Shown here: piece by piece, positions 47,041 through 55,905 of the stretch | How the letters are laid out: each line of letters opens with the position of its first letter | Numbering within the stretch: the first letter of the stretch is position 1 | Assembly (NCBI RefSeq): GCF_012843315.1 | Contig: NZ_JABAEX010000010.1 | Span: forward strand, 16,937 to 80,936 | Source: Streptococcus sp. WB01_FAA12 | Lineage (GTDB): Bacteria; Bacillota; Bacilli; Lactobacillales; Streptococcaceae | Length of the DNA stretch: 64,000 bases | Reading direction: 5' to 3' | Position numbers and translations under genes: made by a program | The notes under the pieces: generated by a model | Databases searched by the model: none | Seen by the model: only the letters and a program-made list of their open reading frames with translations | Told to the model about the DNA's origin: nothing

Positions 47041-49684
47041 AGAACTTTCACCTAAATACAATCCAGCCGAGGTTGAGGCTGGTCGTTACCAAAAATGGCT
47101 TGATGCGGATGTTTTCAAGCCTTCAGGCGATCAAAAGGCTAAGCCTTATTCGATCGTGATTCCACCACCAAACGTAACTGGCAAACTCCACCTTGGTCAC
47201 GCTTGGGACACGACTTTGCAGGATATTATCATCCGTCAAAAACGCATGCAAGGCTTTGATACGCTTTGGCTTCCGGGTATGGACCATGCGGGGATTGCGA
47301 CTCAAGCTAAGGTTGAGGAGCGCTTGCGTGGTGAGGGCATTAGTCGTTATGACTTGGGTCGTGAGAAATTCCTCGAGAAAGTCTGGGAATGGAAAGACGA
47401 ATATGCGACAACCATCAAGGAACAATGGGGCAAGATGGGGCTCTCTGTAGACTACTCTCGCGAGCGTTTCACTCTTGACGAAGGTTTGTCTAAAGCCGTT
47501 CGCAAGGTCTTTGTCGAACTTTACAAGAAAGGTTGGATCTACCGTGGTGAGTTTATCATCAACTGGGACCCAGCAGCTCGCACAGCCCTTTCTGATATCG
47601 AGGTGATTCACAAGGATGTCGAAGGTGCCTTCTACCACATGAACTACATGCTGGAAGATGGTTCACGCGCCCTTGAAGTTGCGACTACTCGTCCTGAAAC
47701 TATGTTCGGAGACGTTGCCGTTGCGGTCAATCCAGAAGATCCACGCTACAAGGACTTGATCGGCCAAAATGTAGTCCTTCCAATCGCTAACAAACTCATT
47801 CCAATCGTTGCCGACGAGCATGCAGATCCTGAGTTTGGTACGGGTGTTGTGAAAATCACGCCTGCCCACGATCCAAACGACTTCTTGGTTGGTCAACGTC
47901 ATAACTTGCCACACGTCAACGTCATGAACGACGACGGAACCATGAATGACTTGGCCTTTGAATTTGCAGGCATGGACCGTTTTGAAGCCCGTAAAGCAGT
48001 CGTTGCCAAGTTGGAAGAAATCGGTGCCCTCGTTAAAATCGAAAAACGTGTCCACAGTGTTGGTCACTCAGAGCGTACAGGTGTTGTGGTTGAACCACGC
48101 TTGTCTACTCAGTGGTTCGTCAAGATGGACCAATTGGCGAAAAATGCTATTGCCAACCAAGACACAGAGGACAAGGTAGAATTCTACCCACCTCGTTTCA
48201 ACGATACTTTCCTCCAATGGATGGAAAATGTCCATGACTGGGTAATCTCTCGTCAGCTCTGGTGGGGGCACCAAATCCCTGCTTGGTACAATGCTGAGGG
48301 CGAAATGTACGTCGGTGAGGAAGCTCCAGAAGGTGACGGATGGACTCAGGACGAAGACGTCTTGGATACTTGGTTCAGTTCTGCTCTTTGGCCGTTCTCA
48401 ACCATGGGCTGGCCTGATGTCGACTCAGCAGACTTCAAACGTTACTTCCCAACTTCAACCCTGGTAACAGGTTACGACATTATCTTCTTCTGGGTGTCTC
48501 GTATGATTTTCCAATCCTTGGAATTCACTGGTCGTCAGCCATTCCAAAACGTTCTGATTCACGGTCTCATTCGTGACGAGCAAGGTCGTAAGATGTCTAA
48601 ATCTCTCGGTAACGGAATTGACCCAATGGATGTTATCGAGAAATACGGTGCGGATGCCCTTCGTTGGTTCCTTTCAAACGGTTCTGCACCAGGGCAAGAC
48701 GTGCGTTTCTCTTACGAGAAAATGGATGCTTCTTGGAACTTTATTAACAAAATATGGAACATCTCTCGCTACATCCTCATGAACAATGAAGGTTTGACCC
48801 TTGACCAAGCAACTGCCAATGTCGAAAAAGTTGCCAACCAGGAAGCTGGAAACGTTACAGACCGCTGGATTCTCCACAACCTCAATGAAACCATCGGCAA
48901 AGTTACTGAAAACTTTGATAAGTTTGAGTTTGGTGTCGCTGGACACATCCTCTACAATTTCATCTGGGACGAGTTTGCGGACTGGTATGTTGAGTTGACC
49001 AAGGAAGTCCTTTATAGCGATAACGAAGAAGAGAAAGTCATCACACGTTCGGTTCTCCTTTACACTTTGGACAAGATTCTTCGTCTCCTCCACCCAATCA
49101 TGCCATTTGTGACAGAGGAAATCTTTGGACAAATCTCAGAAGGCTCTATCGTTACAGCGGCTTACCCAACTGTCACCCCAGCCTTTGAAGACCTTGCTGC
49201 TCACACTGGTGTGGAAAGCCTCAAAGACTTGATCCGTGCCGTTCGTAATGCGCGTGCGGAAGTAAACGTAGCACCAAGCAAGCCAATCACAATCCTTGTT
49301 AAGACAAGCGATAGCGACTTGGAAGCCTTCTTTAACAGCAATGTCAACTACATCAAACGCTTCACAAATCCAGAGCACTTGGAAATCGCTTCAAACATTC
49401 CTGCACCTGAACTGGCTATGTCAAGTGTCATCACTGGAGCAGAAATTTACCTGCCACTCGCAGACCTCCTCAATGTCGAAGAAGAACTGGCTCGTCTCGA
49501 CAAGGAACTAGCTAAATGGCAAAAAGAACTGGATATGGTCGGCAAAAAGCTCTCTAACGAACGCTTCGTAGCCAATGCCAAACCAGAAGTCGTCCAAAAA
49601 GAACGCGACAAACAAGCCGACTACCAAGCGAAATATGATGCGACCATCGCACGTATTGATGAGATGAGGAAGTTGGTGAAATAA
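47033..49684 (+). CDS. valS: Valyl-tRNA synthetase
   Basis: This 883-residue class I synthetase has the HIGH-type motif [14 protein letters not shown] (about 45-58), the editing CP1 domain (with [10 protein letters not shown]), the KMSKS motif ([11 protein letters not shown], about 523-533) and a C-terminal coiled-coil arm (about 815-880). It is the last gene of the T-box operon, starting inside the end of the membrane-protein gene. Confidence 0.98.
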   Translation: MSKELSPKYNPAEVEAGRYQKWLDADVFKPSGDQKAKPYSIVIPPPNVTGKLHLGHAWDTTLQDIIIRQKRMQGFDTLWLPGMDHAGIATQAKVEERLRGEGISRYDLGREKFLEKVWEWKDEYATTIKEQWGKMGLSVDYSRERFTLDEGLSKAVRKVFVELYKKGWIYRGEFIINWDPAARTALSDIEVIHKDVEGAFYHMNYMLEDGSRALEVATTRPETMFGDVAVAVNPEDPRYKDLIGQNVVLPIANKLIPIVADEHADPEFGTGVVKITPAHDPNDFLVGQRHNLPHVNVMNDDGTMNDLAFEFAGMDRFEARKAVVAKLEEIGALVKIEKRVHSVGHSERTGVVVEPRLSTQWFVKMDQLAKNAIANQDTEDKVEFYPPRFNDTFLQWMENVHDWVISRQLWWGHQIPAWYNAEGEMYVGEEAPEGDGWTQDEDVLDTWFSSALWPFSTMGWPDVDSADFKRYFPTSTLVTGYDIIFFWVSRMIFQSLEFTGRQPFQNVLIHGLIRDEQGRKMSKSLGNGIDPMDVIEKYGADALRWFLSNGSAPGQDVRFSYEKMDASWNFINKIWNISRYILMNNEGLTLDQATANVEKVANQEAGNVTDRWILHNLNETIGKVTENFDKFEFGVAGHILYNFIWDEFADWYVELTKEVLYSDNEEEKVITRSVLLYTLDKILRLLHPIMPFVTEEIFGQISEGSIVTAAYPTVTPAFEDLAAHTGVESLKDLIRAVRNARAEVNVAPSKPITILVKTSDSDLEAFFNSNVNYIKRFTNPEHLEIASNIPAPELAMSSVITGAEIYLPLADLLNVEEELARLDKELAKWQKELDMVGKKLSNERFVANAKPEVVQKERDKQADYQAKYDATIARIDEMRKLVK

Positions 49685-49690
49685 ACATAG

Positions 49691-49717
49691 AAACACGGTG
49701 ATGAGCCGTGTTTTTTT
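49691..49717 (+). terminator. Terminator of valS
   Basis: AAACACGG and CCGTGTTT pair around a short loop with a T7 tail. Confidence 0.9.
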
Positions 49718-49719
49718 GG

Positions 49720-49725
49720 TATAAT
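49720..49725 (+). promoter_or_regulatory. Extended -10 promoter of the DUF3883-like gene
   Basis: TATAAT preceded by TGG directly follows the valS terminator and lies about 30 bp before the start codon. Confidence 0.6.
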
Positions 49726-49754
49726 GAAATCAATATCTATTGATGGAGAAAGTT

Positions 49755-50510
49755 ATGTCTAAACACCCTCATTATGAATTGCTAAATTTAATTGGCTATG
49801 GTCTTGCCAAGTTTGATAAGCTATTTATAAAAGAGTTTCAATTCTCTAGTAAATCCGATTTTTATCGTTATATAGTTTCTTTAGGCATCGCAGAAACAAC
49901 CGGTGTAGTCAAAAATAGAATGGATTTATTTGACCCCTATTTTGAGAACAATCGGAAAGGTTGGTGGCAAAAAGCCGAAGTTTACCGTTTTCGTAAAGAT
50001 TTAATTGATATGATGTTTGGGAATGAAGATGTTCACAATTTTGCAGAAATCGTTAAAATGCTACTTGCAAGCGAAGGGAAGAAAACAGGTATAGCAGTCA
50101 TTGAAAAGCCAATAGTTCGAACTAAATTCAAACGTCTACAAGAAACTGGAATGAAAGCAGAAAATTACTTTATACTCCATTTTGATAAAGAAGAAAAATT
50201 TCAAGGTGGACAATTAACCGATGCCCGCCTTTATGGTGATGGTTATGATTTCCAAGTAGATGTTCAAGAACATTATTACCTTGCCGAAGTTAAAGGTATT
50301 CGAAAATCTAAAGGGCGTATTCGTTTGACTGCTAGAGAATTTGAGAAAGCAAAAGAGTTTCAATCAGATTTTATTTTATCCTTGGTTACCAACCTGGATG
50401 ATATTCCAAAGTTAGTATTAATCGATAATCCATTGAATCATTTTGAATTTAAAAAGAGTATCATAAAGAATGAAGTTATAGAATACAGAAGTCTTGAAGA
50501 TTTATATTAG
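49755..50510 (+). CDS. Stand-alone DUF3883-like (PD-(D/E)XK fold) protein
   Basis: The C-terminal half of this 251-residue protein (about 150-245) matches the DUF3883/NOV-type module: GYDFQVDV, then YYLAEVKGIRKSKGRIRLTAREFEKAKEF. The D...E-V-K spacing is that of PD-(D/E)XK nucleases, and the LTAREFEKA helix is typical of DUF3883. The N-terminal half is helical and basic and may bind a partner or DNA. DUF3883 proteins occur in restriction-like and other defence loci; no methylase or helicase is adjacent here. The ATG at 49755 is chosen from GGAG six bases before it. The gene is AT-rich. Confidence 0.7.
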   Translation: MSKHPHYELLNLIGYGLAKFDKLFIKEFQFSSKSDFYRYIVSLGIAETTGVVKNRMDLFDPYFENNRKGWWQKAEVYRFRKDLIDMMFGNEDVHNFAEIVKMLLASEGKKTGIAVIEKPIVRTKFKRLQETGMKAENYFILHFDKEEKFQGGQLTDARLYGDGYDFQVDVQEHYYLAEVKGIRKSKGRIRLTAREFEKAKEFQSDFILSLVTNLDDIPKLVLIDNPLNHFEFKKSIIKNEVIEYRSLEDLY

Positions 50511-50529
50511 TTCCCCTTAACTTTTCCAG

Positions 50530-50691
50530 TTGAAGGAACGAGAAGTTTTGACAGGACAACGACTCAACAAACTAGAAATCAATGGTATTGGCTTGACCAA
50601 GTTTAAAAATGGGGAAATCGGGATTGAATTCATCTGGCTTGATAACGAAAATCCACCTAGCGATGCTATCGGCTGGGTAGCAAAGAAATAA
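50530..50691 (+). pseudogene. C-terminal gene fragment of unknown family
   Basis: A 53-codon open frame includes LNKLEINGIGLTKFKNGEIG and NPPSDAIGWVAKK and reads like the end of a real soluble protein. The only start would be TTG at 50530, without a ribosome-binding site. It is probably a remnant of a gene whose front was lost when the DUF3883-like gene was gained. Confidence 0.4.
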
Positions 50692-50731
50692 AAAGTTCGC
50701 TGTTTTTTGTTTTGTGTTTTACAGTTTTTTC

Positions 50732-50761
50732 TTGACAAGTCTTTCTTTTTTATGGTATCCT
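50732..50761 (+). promoter_or_regulatory. Promoter of the TetR-ABC cassette
   Basis: TTGACA and TATCCT are separated by 18 bp. The two palindromes start six bases downstream of the -10. Confidence 0.6.
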
Positions 50762-50766
50762 TTTAT

Positions 50767-50794
50767 GCAACAAGTGTTGCGTAACAAATGTTGC
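50767..50794. promoter_or_regulatory. Tandem palindromes, probable TetR operators
   Basis: GCAACAAGTGTTGC (50767-50780) is a perfect palindrome around AG, and GTAACAAATGTTGC (50781-50794) is a second, slightly imperfect copy directly adjacent. They cover the expected transcription start, consistent with autorepression by the TetR protein. Confidence 0.75.
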
Positions 50795-50808
50795 GCGAAA
50801 GGAGTCTT

Positions 50809-51384
50809 ATGCCACCAAAGGTTAAATTTAGTAAAGAGACTATCATTGGGACAGCTTTACAATTGGTGAGAGAAGAGGGCATGGCTAGTTTGACGGCTCG
50901 AGCATTAGCAGAGCAACTGGGAGCCACACCGAGAGTGATTTTTGGGCAATTTGCCAATATGGCCGAGTTACAAGCAGAGGTTATTGTTGCTGCAGAGATG
51001 GTCGTAGTGGAGTATATACGAAAGGCTTTAGAAGATGAGAAGCCTTTTCAATCTGTCGGGGTTGCTTATATCCTTTTCGCCTCAAAAGAGCCCCAACTTT
51101 TTCAATTGCTTTTCCAAAATCCTAGCAAAGATCCGATTCGTCGCTTTCAAGATTTTCTTCCCATGAAGGATCATAGTTACCAATTGGTTCTGGAATCGAT
51201 TGTAGCAGACTATCCATTGACGTTAGAGGAGGCTAGTCGCCTGTACCAGCATTTATTTATCTACTCACACGGCATGGCCTCTATGGTTGCTTCTGGTATT
51301 TATCAATTCAGCATGGAAGAAGTGATTGGATTACTGACAGAGGTTTGTCAATCTCTCATCAAAGAAATGGTAGGAAAGAAATGA
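50809..51384 (+). CDS. TetR-family transcriptional regulator
   Basis: This 191-residue regulator has an N-terminal TetR helix-turn-helix (about 8-50, SLTARALAEQLGATPRVIFGQF) and a helical ligand/dimer domain. The ATG at 50809 follows AAAGGAG; an ATG at 50788 lies within the operator and is less likely. Its stop overlaps the ABC gene by four bases (ATGA), so the three genes form one cassette, probably induced by the substrate of the transporter. Confidence 0.9.
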   Translation: MPPKVKFSKETIIGTALQLVREEGMASLTARALAEQLGATPRVIFGQFANMAELQAEVIVAAEMVVVEYIRKALEDEKPFQSVGVAYILFASKEPQLFQLLFQNPSKDPIRRFQDFLPMKDHSYQLVLESIVADYPLTLEEASRLYQHLFIYSHGMASMVASGIYQFSMEEVIGLLTEVCQSLIKEMVGKK

Positions 51385-52061
51385 TTCAACTAGAAAATGT
51401 GCACAAAAGTTACGGCCAAACCAAGGTTTTAAAAGGGATTGATTTGCAGATTCAAGACCAGGATGATGTGGTTATCCTCGGTCCTTCTGGATCAGGCAAG
51501 TCAACTCTCTTAAACGTTCTGTCAGGTTTAGAAAAGGTAGACGAGGGACATATCCTCATTCAAGGACAGGATTTGGCTCAACTCACAGATACTCAATTGA
51601 CAGCCTTTAGACGTGAGAAGATTGCCTTTATTTTTCAGCAGTATTATTTATTGCCTAATCTAACAGTCAGACAGAATGTAAAGATGGGGGCAGACCTGGC
51701 AAACAATCATGATTTTTTGCAGATTATCGAGGATTTGGGACTTGGCGATAAGCTGGACAAGTATCCGAGTGAATTGTCTGGCGGCGAACAGCAGAGGGTA
51801 TCTATTGCTCGTGCCTTAGCCAAAAAGCCAGAGATTCTTTTCTTAGATGAGCCGACGGGGGCCCTGGATGAAGAAACAGGGCGCAAGATTCTCGACTATA
51901 TCTGGAAGTTGAAGGAAAAGCTAGGCTTTACCCTAATCATGGTGACACACAACCAAAATATTGCGGATATGGCCAGAACCATCATTCGCGTCAATAGTGG
52001 CAAAATTACTGAAGTTGTGACCAATGATCAGCCACAGACTGCTTATGAGATTGGATGGTAA
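51381..52061 (+). CDS. ABC transporter ATP-binding protein (MacB/LolD-like)
   Basis: This 226-residue ATPase has Walker [10 protein letters not shown] (about 37-45), the Q-loop [13 protein letters not shown], signature LSGGEQQRV (about 136-144), Walker [13 protein letters not shown], and switch VTHNQN. This FtsE/LolD/MacB subtype works with FtsX-like permeases in export or mechanical work on the envelope, often of antimicrobial peptides. GGAAAG precedes the ATG. Confidence 0.92.
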   Translation: MIQLENVHKSYGQTKVLKGIDLQIQDQDDVVILGPSGSGKSTLLNVLSGLEKVDEGHILIQGQDLAQLTDTQLTAFRREKIAFIFQQYYLLPNLTVRQNVKMGADLANNHDFLQIIEDLGLGDKLDKYPSELSGGEQQRVSIARALAKKPEILFLDEPTGALDEETGRKILDYIWKLKEKLGFTLIMVTHNQNIADMARTIIRVNSGKITEVVTNDQPQTAYEIGW

Positions 52062-52064
52062 GCC

Positions 52065-53210
52065 ATGTTTTCAGTAAAAGATATTCGAAAATTAGTTGTC
52101 GTCAGTATCATTGGAGCCTGTGCGGTTTTTGTGGCCAATCTCTTCTTGAATTTTTATCTTGATATCGAGCAGTTGGAAATTTCTAAAACCAATCCGATGA
52201 TTATGGTCTATTATGATGCCCAGGTTTCACTTTCCTGGATGGTGGCCATGGTCAGTGGGGTTGTCTTGTCCTTGACGTCGATCCTTCTCATGTGCTTTTA
52301 TATCAAACAATTTGTCGATGACCACAAGGAACAATTAGGAATTTTAAAGGCTTTGGGCTATAGCAATGGCCAGTTGGCTAAACGATTTTGGGCATTTGGG
52401 CTCAGTTTTGGTGTCGGAGCGCTTCTTGGCTATTTCGCTTCTTTTCTTATGATGGGGCATTTTTATGACTTCCGGAATGAAAAGGGGATCCTACCAGAAA
52501 TCACCATTCATTTTCATTGGCAGCTCTTGCTTGCTTTTGTGGTCCTTCCAACGGCATTTTTTATGCTTATCGCGGTTGGTTATGCTAGAAGACAACTACA
52601 AACGCCGGCTCTTCGCTTATTGAAAAAGTCCCCAACACCAATCAAGGTCAAAAGGAGAAAGAGGGCTCCTAAGAAAGAGAAAGACTTCCTAAAAGAGCTG
52701 TCTTCGTCACTAATTTGGGGGAGAAAATCTATCCTGTTTTTTGTAGTCTTTGGCTCTATGTGTTTTGCGGCCATGGTTCAATTGTCCTTTGGTCTAAGGA
52801 ACTACACAGATGACATCATCCAAACCATGATGATCATGATTGGCTTGATCCTTTCTTTCTCTATTCTCTTTTTGTCATTGGGGATTGTCATCTCAGAAAG
52901 TCGCGAAACCCTGGCTCTTATGAAGGCTTTTGGCTATACAGATCGTGAATGCCAAGGTCATATCCTATCTCCCTATCGTTTCTGGGCCTATCTAGGATTT
53001 GTTCTTGGGACGGCTTATCAGTACGCTATCATGGAAATCTTGATTGGTGTGATCAAAGATACGGTTCCTGAAAAGATTGAGCATCACTTTGATGGGAATG
53101 TTTGCTTCTGGACTTTGATCGGTTTTGCTGTGGTTTATGAAAGCCTCTTTTATCTATCCAACAGAAAACTCCAAAAGCAAACCATCAAAGAAGTACTCTT
53201 AGCTGAATAA
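52065..53210 (+). CDS. FtsX-like ABC permease
   Basis: This 381-residue protein has a first membrane helix near residues 9-29 and two FtsX-like blocks (about 55-185 and 220-375), each with LGILKALGYSNGQLAKRFWAF- or LMKAFGYTDRECQGH-type coupling motifs. It lacks a large extracellular domain, unlike MacB. It is the partner of the ATPase three bases upstream. Its role in antimicrobial resistance or lipid handling is only inferred. Confidence 0.88.
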   Translation: MFSVKDIRKLVVVSIIGACAVFVANLFLNFYLDIEQLEISKTNPMIMVYYDAQVSLSWMVAMVSGVVLSLTSILLMCFYIKQFVDDHKEQLGILKALGYSNGQLAKRFWAFGLSFGVGALLGYFASFLMMGHFYDFRNEKGILPEITIHFHWQLLLAFVVLPTAFFMLIAVGYARRQLQTPALRLLKKSPTPIKVKRRKRAPKKEKDFLKELSSSLIWGRKSILFFVVFGSMCFAAMVQLSFGLRNYTDDIIQTMMIMIGLILSFSILFLSLGIVISESRETLALMKAFGYTDRECQGHILSPYRFWAYLGFVLGTAYQYAIMEILIGVIKDTVPEKIEHHFDGNVCFWTLIGFAVVYESLFYLSNRKLQKQTIKEVLLAE

Positions 53211-53217
53211 ATAGAGA

Positions 53218-53240
53218 AGGTTGGATTCTCCAGCCTTTTT
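53218..53240 (+). terminator. Terminator of the TetR-ABC cassette
   Basis: GGTTGGA and TCCAGCC pair around TTC (one G-T pair), with TTTTT after. Confidence 0.8.
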
Positions 53241-53513
53241 CTTATGAAACTCATTAACAAGAGAAGGATTTTTCACTATTCTAGGGAAAATGAAATAAAG
53301 GAAAGAAAACGAAGTTACTGGCAGGACCTGAAATGATCTTTTTACTTGATTTGACGCAACAAATAATCCTTTATCTCTGTAGGAATCCTCTTGCAGTTTG
53401 TGGTTGGTATTGGAGTTGCAGCCTTGAGTTATAAATAAATCAATATACCTGTGGTCATGTTACATAGGTCTTTCAATTAGCTGAAATATTTCACCTTTAT
53501 TTTTTCTTAACCT

Positions 53514-53542
53514 TTGACTATTCCGCAAAATTATCGTACAAT
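53514..53542 (+). promoter_or_regulatory. Promoter of rpoE
   Basis: TTGACT and TACAAT are separated by 17 bp, 32 bp before the TTG start. Confidence 0.8.
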
Positions 53543-53574
53543 AAAGAGTAAATGATAAAATGAGGAGAAACGCT

Positions 53575-54165
53575 TTGGAATTAGAAGTATTTGCTGGGCA
53601 AGAAAAAAGTGAACTATCTATGATTGAGGTGGCGCGTGCTATCTTGGAACTTCGTGGTCGCGATCATGAGATGCATTTTAGCGATCTTGTAAACGAAATT
53701 CAAAACTACCTTGGAACATCAAACAGCGATATCCGCGAAGCCTTGCCTTTGTTCTACACAGAGTTGAACTTTGATGGTAGCTTCATCTCTCTTGGGGACA
53801 ACAAATGGGGTCTTCGTTCATGGTATGGTGTGGACGAAATCGACGAAGAAATCATCGCTCTTGAAGAAAGTGACGACGATGAAGTAGCACCAAAAGCTAA
53901 GAAAAAACGTGTCAATGCCTTCATGGATGGTGATTCAGATGCCATTGACTACAATGCAGATGATCCAGAAGACGAAGATGCATACGAAGCAGACCCAGCT
54001 CTTTCATATGATGATGAAAATCCAGATGATGAGAAAAATGAAGTGGAAGCTTACGATGCAGAGATCAACGAAATTGCTCCTGATGACTTGGGTGAAGACG
54101 TGGATCTCAACGAAGAAGACGACGAGTTTTCAGATGATGACGCTGAAACGAGCGACGAAGTATAA
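53575..54165 (+). CDS. rpoE: DNA-directed RNA polymerase delta subunit
   Basis: This 196-residue Firmicutes-specific subunit has an N-terminal HARE-HTH globular domain (about 1-90) and a long disordered acidic tail of Asp/Glu with one Lys-rich patch (PKAKKKR). It recycles RNA polymerase and weakens non-specific binding. The TTG at 53575 after GAGGAG gives the known [13 protein letters not shown] start; the upstream ATG overlaps the ribosome-binding site. It is monocistronic with a strong terminator. Confidence 0.95.
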   Translation: MELEVFAGQEKSELSMIEVARAILELRGRDHEMHFSDLVNEIQNYLGTSNSDIREALPLFYTELNFDGSFISLGDNKWGLRSWYGVDEIDEEIIALEESDDDEVAPKAKKKRVNAFMDGDSDAIDYNADDPEDEDAYEADPALSYDDENPDDEKNEVEAYDAEINEIAPDDLGEDVDLNEEDDEFSDDDAETSDEV

Positions 54166-54175
54166 GAAGCCTCAC

Positions 54176-54204
54176 AGAGGAGATCAGTTTGATCTTCTCT
54201 TTTT
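54176..54204 (+). terminator. Terminator of rpoE
   Basis: AGAGGAGATCA pairs with TGATCTTCTCT around GTT, followed by T residues. Confidence 0.9.
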
Positions 54205-54302
54205 ATTTGTCGGGAGAGAGTTGATGATTTTCTTGAAATCAGGGACTAGAAGGTGTAAAATAAGGGTAGGATGGTGTACATTTTTCAAAGGAGGGCCTGC
54301 CT

Positions 54303-55010
54303 ATGGAGTTTTGTTTAGATAAAAGTTTGTATGACTTGGGGATCAAGAATGTCGTGATTGGTATTGCTAAAAACGTCGATCCTCATGCTGATTTGCCTCT
54401 TGCTTTTCTGAAAAAGAAAGAGGAGAGGGAGAAATGGGCGCTAGAGTGTGATGTAAAAGAAGTTCAAGAGTCTCCTGTTGTCCAAGGTTATAGGCAGTTG
54501 CTCCAGCGAGTCGGGCGTAGCGTCAAGAAAAATCCACCGACAGTAGTCGCCCTCATTCGCAATATCCAGCATCGTGGCTCTCTCCCTCACATCAATAGTA
54601 TCATCGATATCTACAATGTAGAGGCGCTTTCTTCTTTGCTGGCGATTGGTGGGCATGATTTGGATAAGATTGGAGGGCAGATAGAGTTTTCTGTTAGCAA
54701 AAGGGAGGACATTTTCCTACCTATCTTGTCAACGGAGAAGCACGTTGCGCAGACGGACTATGTCTATCGGGATGAAAATGGAGTTTTAGCTTGGCTGGAT
54801 GTCCGCGATAGTGAACATTACAAATTTGATGAAGATACAAAAAATGCTATTTTCATCATTCAAGGAAATGAAAACACTTCTGTCGAGATGCGTTTAGAAG
54901 CGTTAGAAGAAATTGAAAAGGATTTGGCTGCTTGCATGCCTAATTTGCAGTTTGAAAAGAAAGTCATTTCACTTGAAGGAAACCGCACGGTGGTTCAGGA
55001 CATTTACTGA
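54303..55010 (+). CDS. B3/B4 domain protein (PheRS-beta-like)
   Basis: This 235-residue protein resembles the B3/B4 editing domain of phenylalanyl-tRNA synthetase beta, with PTVVALIRNIQHRGSLPHINSIIDIYNVEALSSLLAIGGHDLDKI in the conserved position (about 78-122). Stand-alone members may deacylate mischarged tRNA or bind small amino acids; function here is inferred. AAAGGAGG precedes the ATG. Confidence 0.88.
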   Translation: MEFCLDKSLYDLGIKNVVIGIAKNVDPHADLPLAFLKKKEEREKWALECDVKEVQESPVVQGYRQLLQRVGRSVKKNPPTVVALIRNIQHRGSLPHINSIIDIYNVEALSSLLAIGGHDLDKIGGQIEFSVSKREDIFLPILSTEKHVAQTDYVYRDENGVLAWLDVRDSEHYKFDEDTKNAIFIIQGNENTSVEMRLEALEEIEKDLAACMPNLQFEKKVISLEGNRTVVQDIY

Positions 55011-55058
55011 GTTTTATAGTACCCACTTTATGGTATGTAAACAAAGGAGGAAAGTGCC

Positions 55059-55183
55059 ATGAAGTCCAATGCTTGGATCAAGTCCAAGGCAAGTGGTACT
55101 ACTTAGACTCATCTGGTAAAATGCTTCGTAACACCTACACACCTGATGGCGATTATGTGGGCAGTTCAGGTGCTTGGCAATAA
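55059..55183 (+). pseudogene. Choline-binding-protein remnant
   Basis: The fragment begins with ATG after AAAGGAGG and encodes KSNAWI in one frame, then continues in another frame as QVQGKWYYLDSSGKM and ending GDYVGSSGAWQ. The W-Y-Y-L-D-x-x-G-x-M pattern is the choline-binding repeat of pneumococcal-group surface proteins. The frame change near 55077 and the missing N-terminus show it is a degraded tail. Confidence 0.8.
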
Positions 55184-55193
55184 GAATTAGATG

Positions 55194-55227
55194 TCCTCTT
55201 TCCTCATTGAGGAAAGGGGATTTTCCT
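55194..55227 (+). terminator. Hairpin after the choline-binding remnant
   Basis: CCTCTTTCCTC pairs with GAGGAAAGGGG around ATT, followed by ATTTTCC. It was probably the terminator of the lost gene. Confidence 0.65.
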
Positions 55228-55249
55228 CGCCTATATACTGCTTCCCTAT

Positions 55250-55278
55250 TTGTCCTAAAACCCTTTTTGTGTTACAAT
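55250..55278 (+). promoter_or_regulatory. Promoter of the DUF4651-like gene
   Basis: TTGTCC and TACAAT are separated by 17 bp with TGT in the extended -10 position. The -10 ends only seven bases before the ATG at 55286. Confidence 0.65.
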
Positions 55279-55285
55279 GAAAGGT

Positions 55286-55576
55286 ATGAAAGCTAAGAAA
55301 TTATGGATGACTGGCTTGACTGTGGCTGGTCTAAGTGCCCTCGCTTTGGGTGCCAAAAAAGCAGCAGATAATCACAAACTCATGAAGACGCAAGAGGAGT
55401 TAACCGCTATTGTGCGGGATCTTTTTTCAGATATGGGAGAGATTGCGACACTCTATATTCAAGTCTACGAAAGTAGTCTAGAGCGACTCGTCGGAGGAGT
55501 CATTTTCGAGGATGGTCGTCACTATACCTTTGTCTATGAAAATGAAGATCTAGTCTATGAGGAGGAGGTCTTATGA
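55286..55576 (+). CDS. DUF4651-like small membrane-anchored protein
   Basis: This 96-residue protein has one N-terminal membrane helix (about 5-22, WMTGLTVAGLSALALG) and a small alpha/beta domain outside or inside the membrane. It resembles the streptococcal DUF4651 family of unknown function. The ATG at 55286 is chosen because the alternative at 55277 lies within the -10 element. The predicted transcript would then begin at or next to the ATG (leaderless). Its end overlaps the thioredoxin-like gene by four bases. Confidence 0.78.
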   Translation: MKAKKLWMTGLTVAGLSALALGAKKAADNHKLMKTQEELTAIVRDLFSDMGEIATLYIQVYESSLERLVGGVIFEDGRHYTFVYENEDLVYEEEVL

Positions 55577-55890
55577 TTACTCCCGATAGTATAGAAGAAC
55601 TCGCAGGTTTTGTCGAGCAGGATGGCAAGAAAGTCTTTCTTTTTGTGGCGGACTGGTGTGGCGATTGTCGTTATATCTATCCTGCCTTGCTAGAGATTGA
55701 GGAGACCAATCCAGAATTCACCTTTATTCGGGTGGACCGAGACCAGTACATGGATCTGGCTAAACTCTGGGATATTTACGGGATTCCTAGCCTCGTTGTT
55801 CTAGAAAAGGACAAGGAAATCGGTCGTTTTGTCAATCGCGACCGTAAAAGCAAGGAACAAATTAACGACTTTTTAGCAGGACTGAAATAG
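55573..55890 (+). CDS. Thioredoxin-family protein
   Basis: This 105-residue protein has a thioredoxin fold with the redox motif WCGDC (residues about 28-32) instead of WCGPC, and the cis-proline in YGIPSLVV. Such proteins reduce disulphides or serve as thiol carriers in the cytoplasm. It overlaps the preceding gene and is followed by ytpR 15 bp later. Confidence 0.9.
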   Translation: MITPDSIEELAGFVEQDGKKVFLFVADWCGDCRYIYPALLEIEETNPEFTFIRVDRDQYMDLAKLWDIYGIPSLVVLEKDKEIGRFVNRDRKSKEQINDFLAGLK

Positions 55891-55905
55891 GAGAAAAAGG
55901 AAACA

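Larger units (their letters stand above)
53211..53574. other. Gap between the ABC permease gene and rpoE
   Basis: The gap contains the terminator of the ABC cassette (53218-53240) and the rpoE promoter (53514-53542). In between, 53367-53438 encodes a hydrophobic tail (SVGILLQFVVGIGVAALSY) without a start codon, perhaps debris of a small membrane protein. Nothing else is recognisable. Confidence 0.5.

Noticed and set aside
47123..47638. 171-codon frame antisense to valS
   Set aside because: It is entirely opposite conserved valS coding sequence and has no promoter or ribosome-binding site.
53367..53438. Small hydrophobic peptide considered as a toxin or bacteriocin
   Set aside because: It has only 23 codons, no start codon and no ribosome-binding site; debris is more likely.
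53910..54165. GA-rich repetitive DNA considered as a repeat array
   Set aside because: It encodes the acidic tail of the RNA polymerase delta subunit and needs no other explanation.
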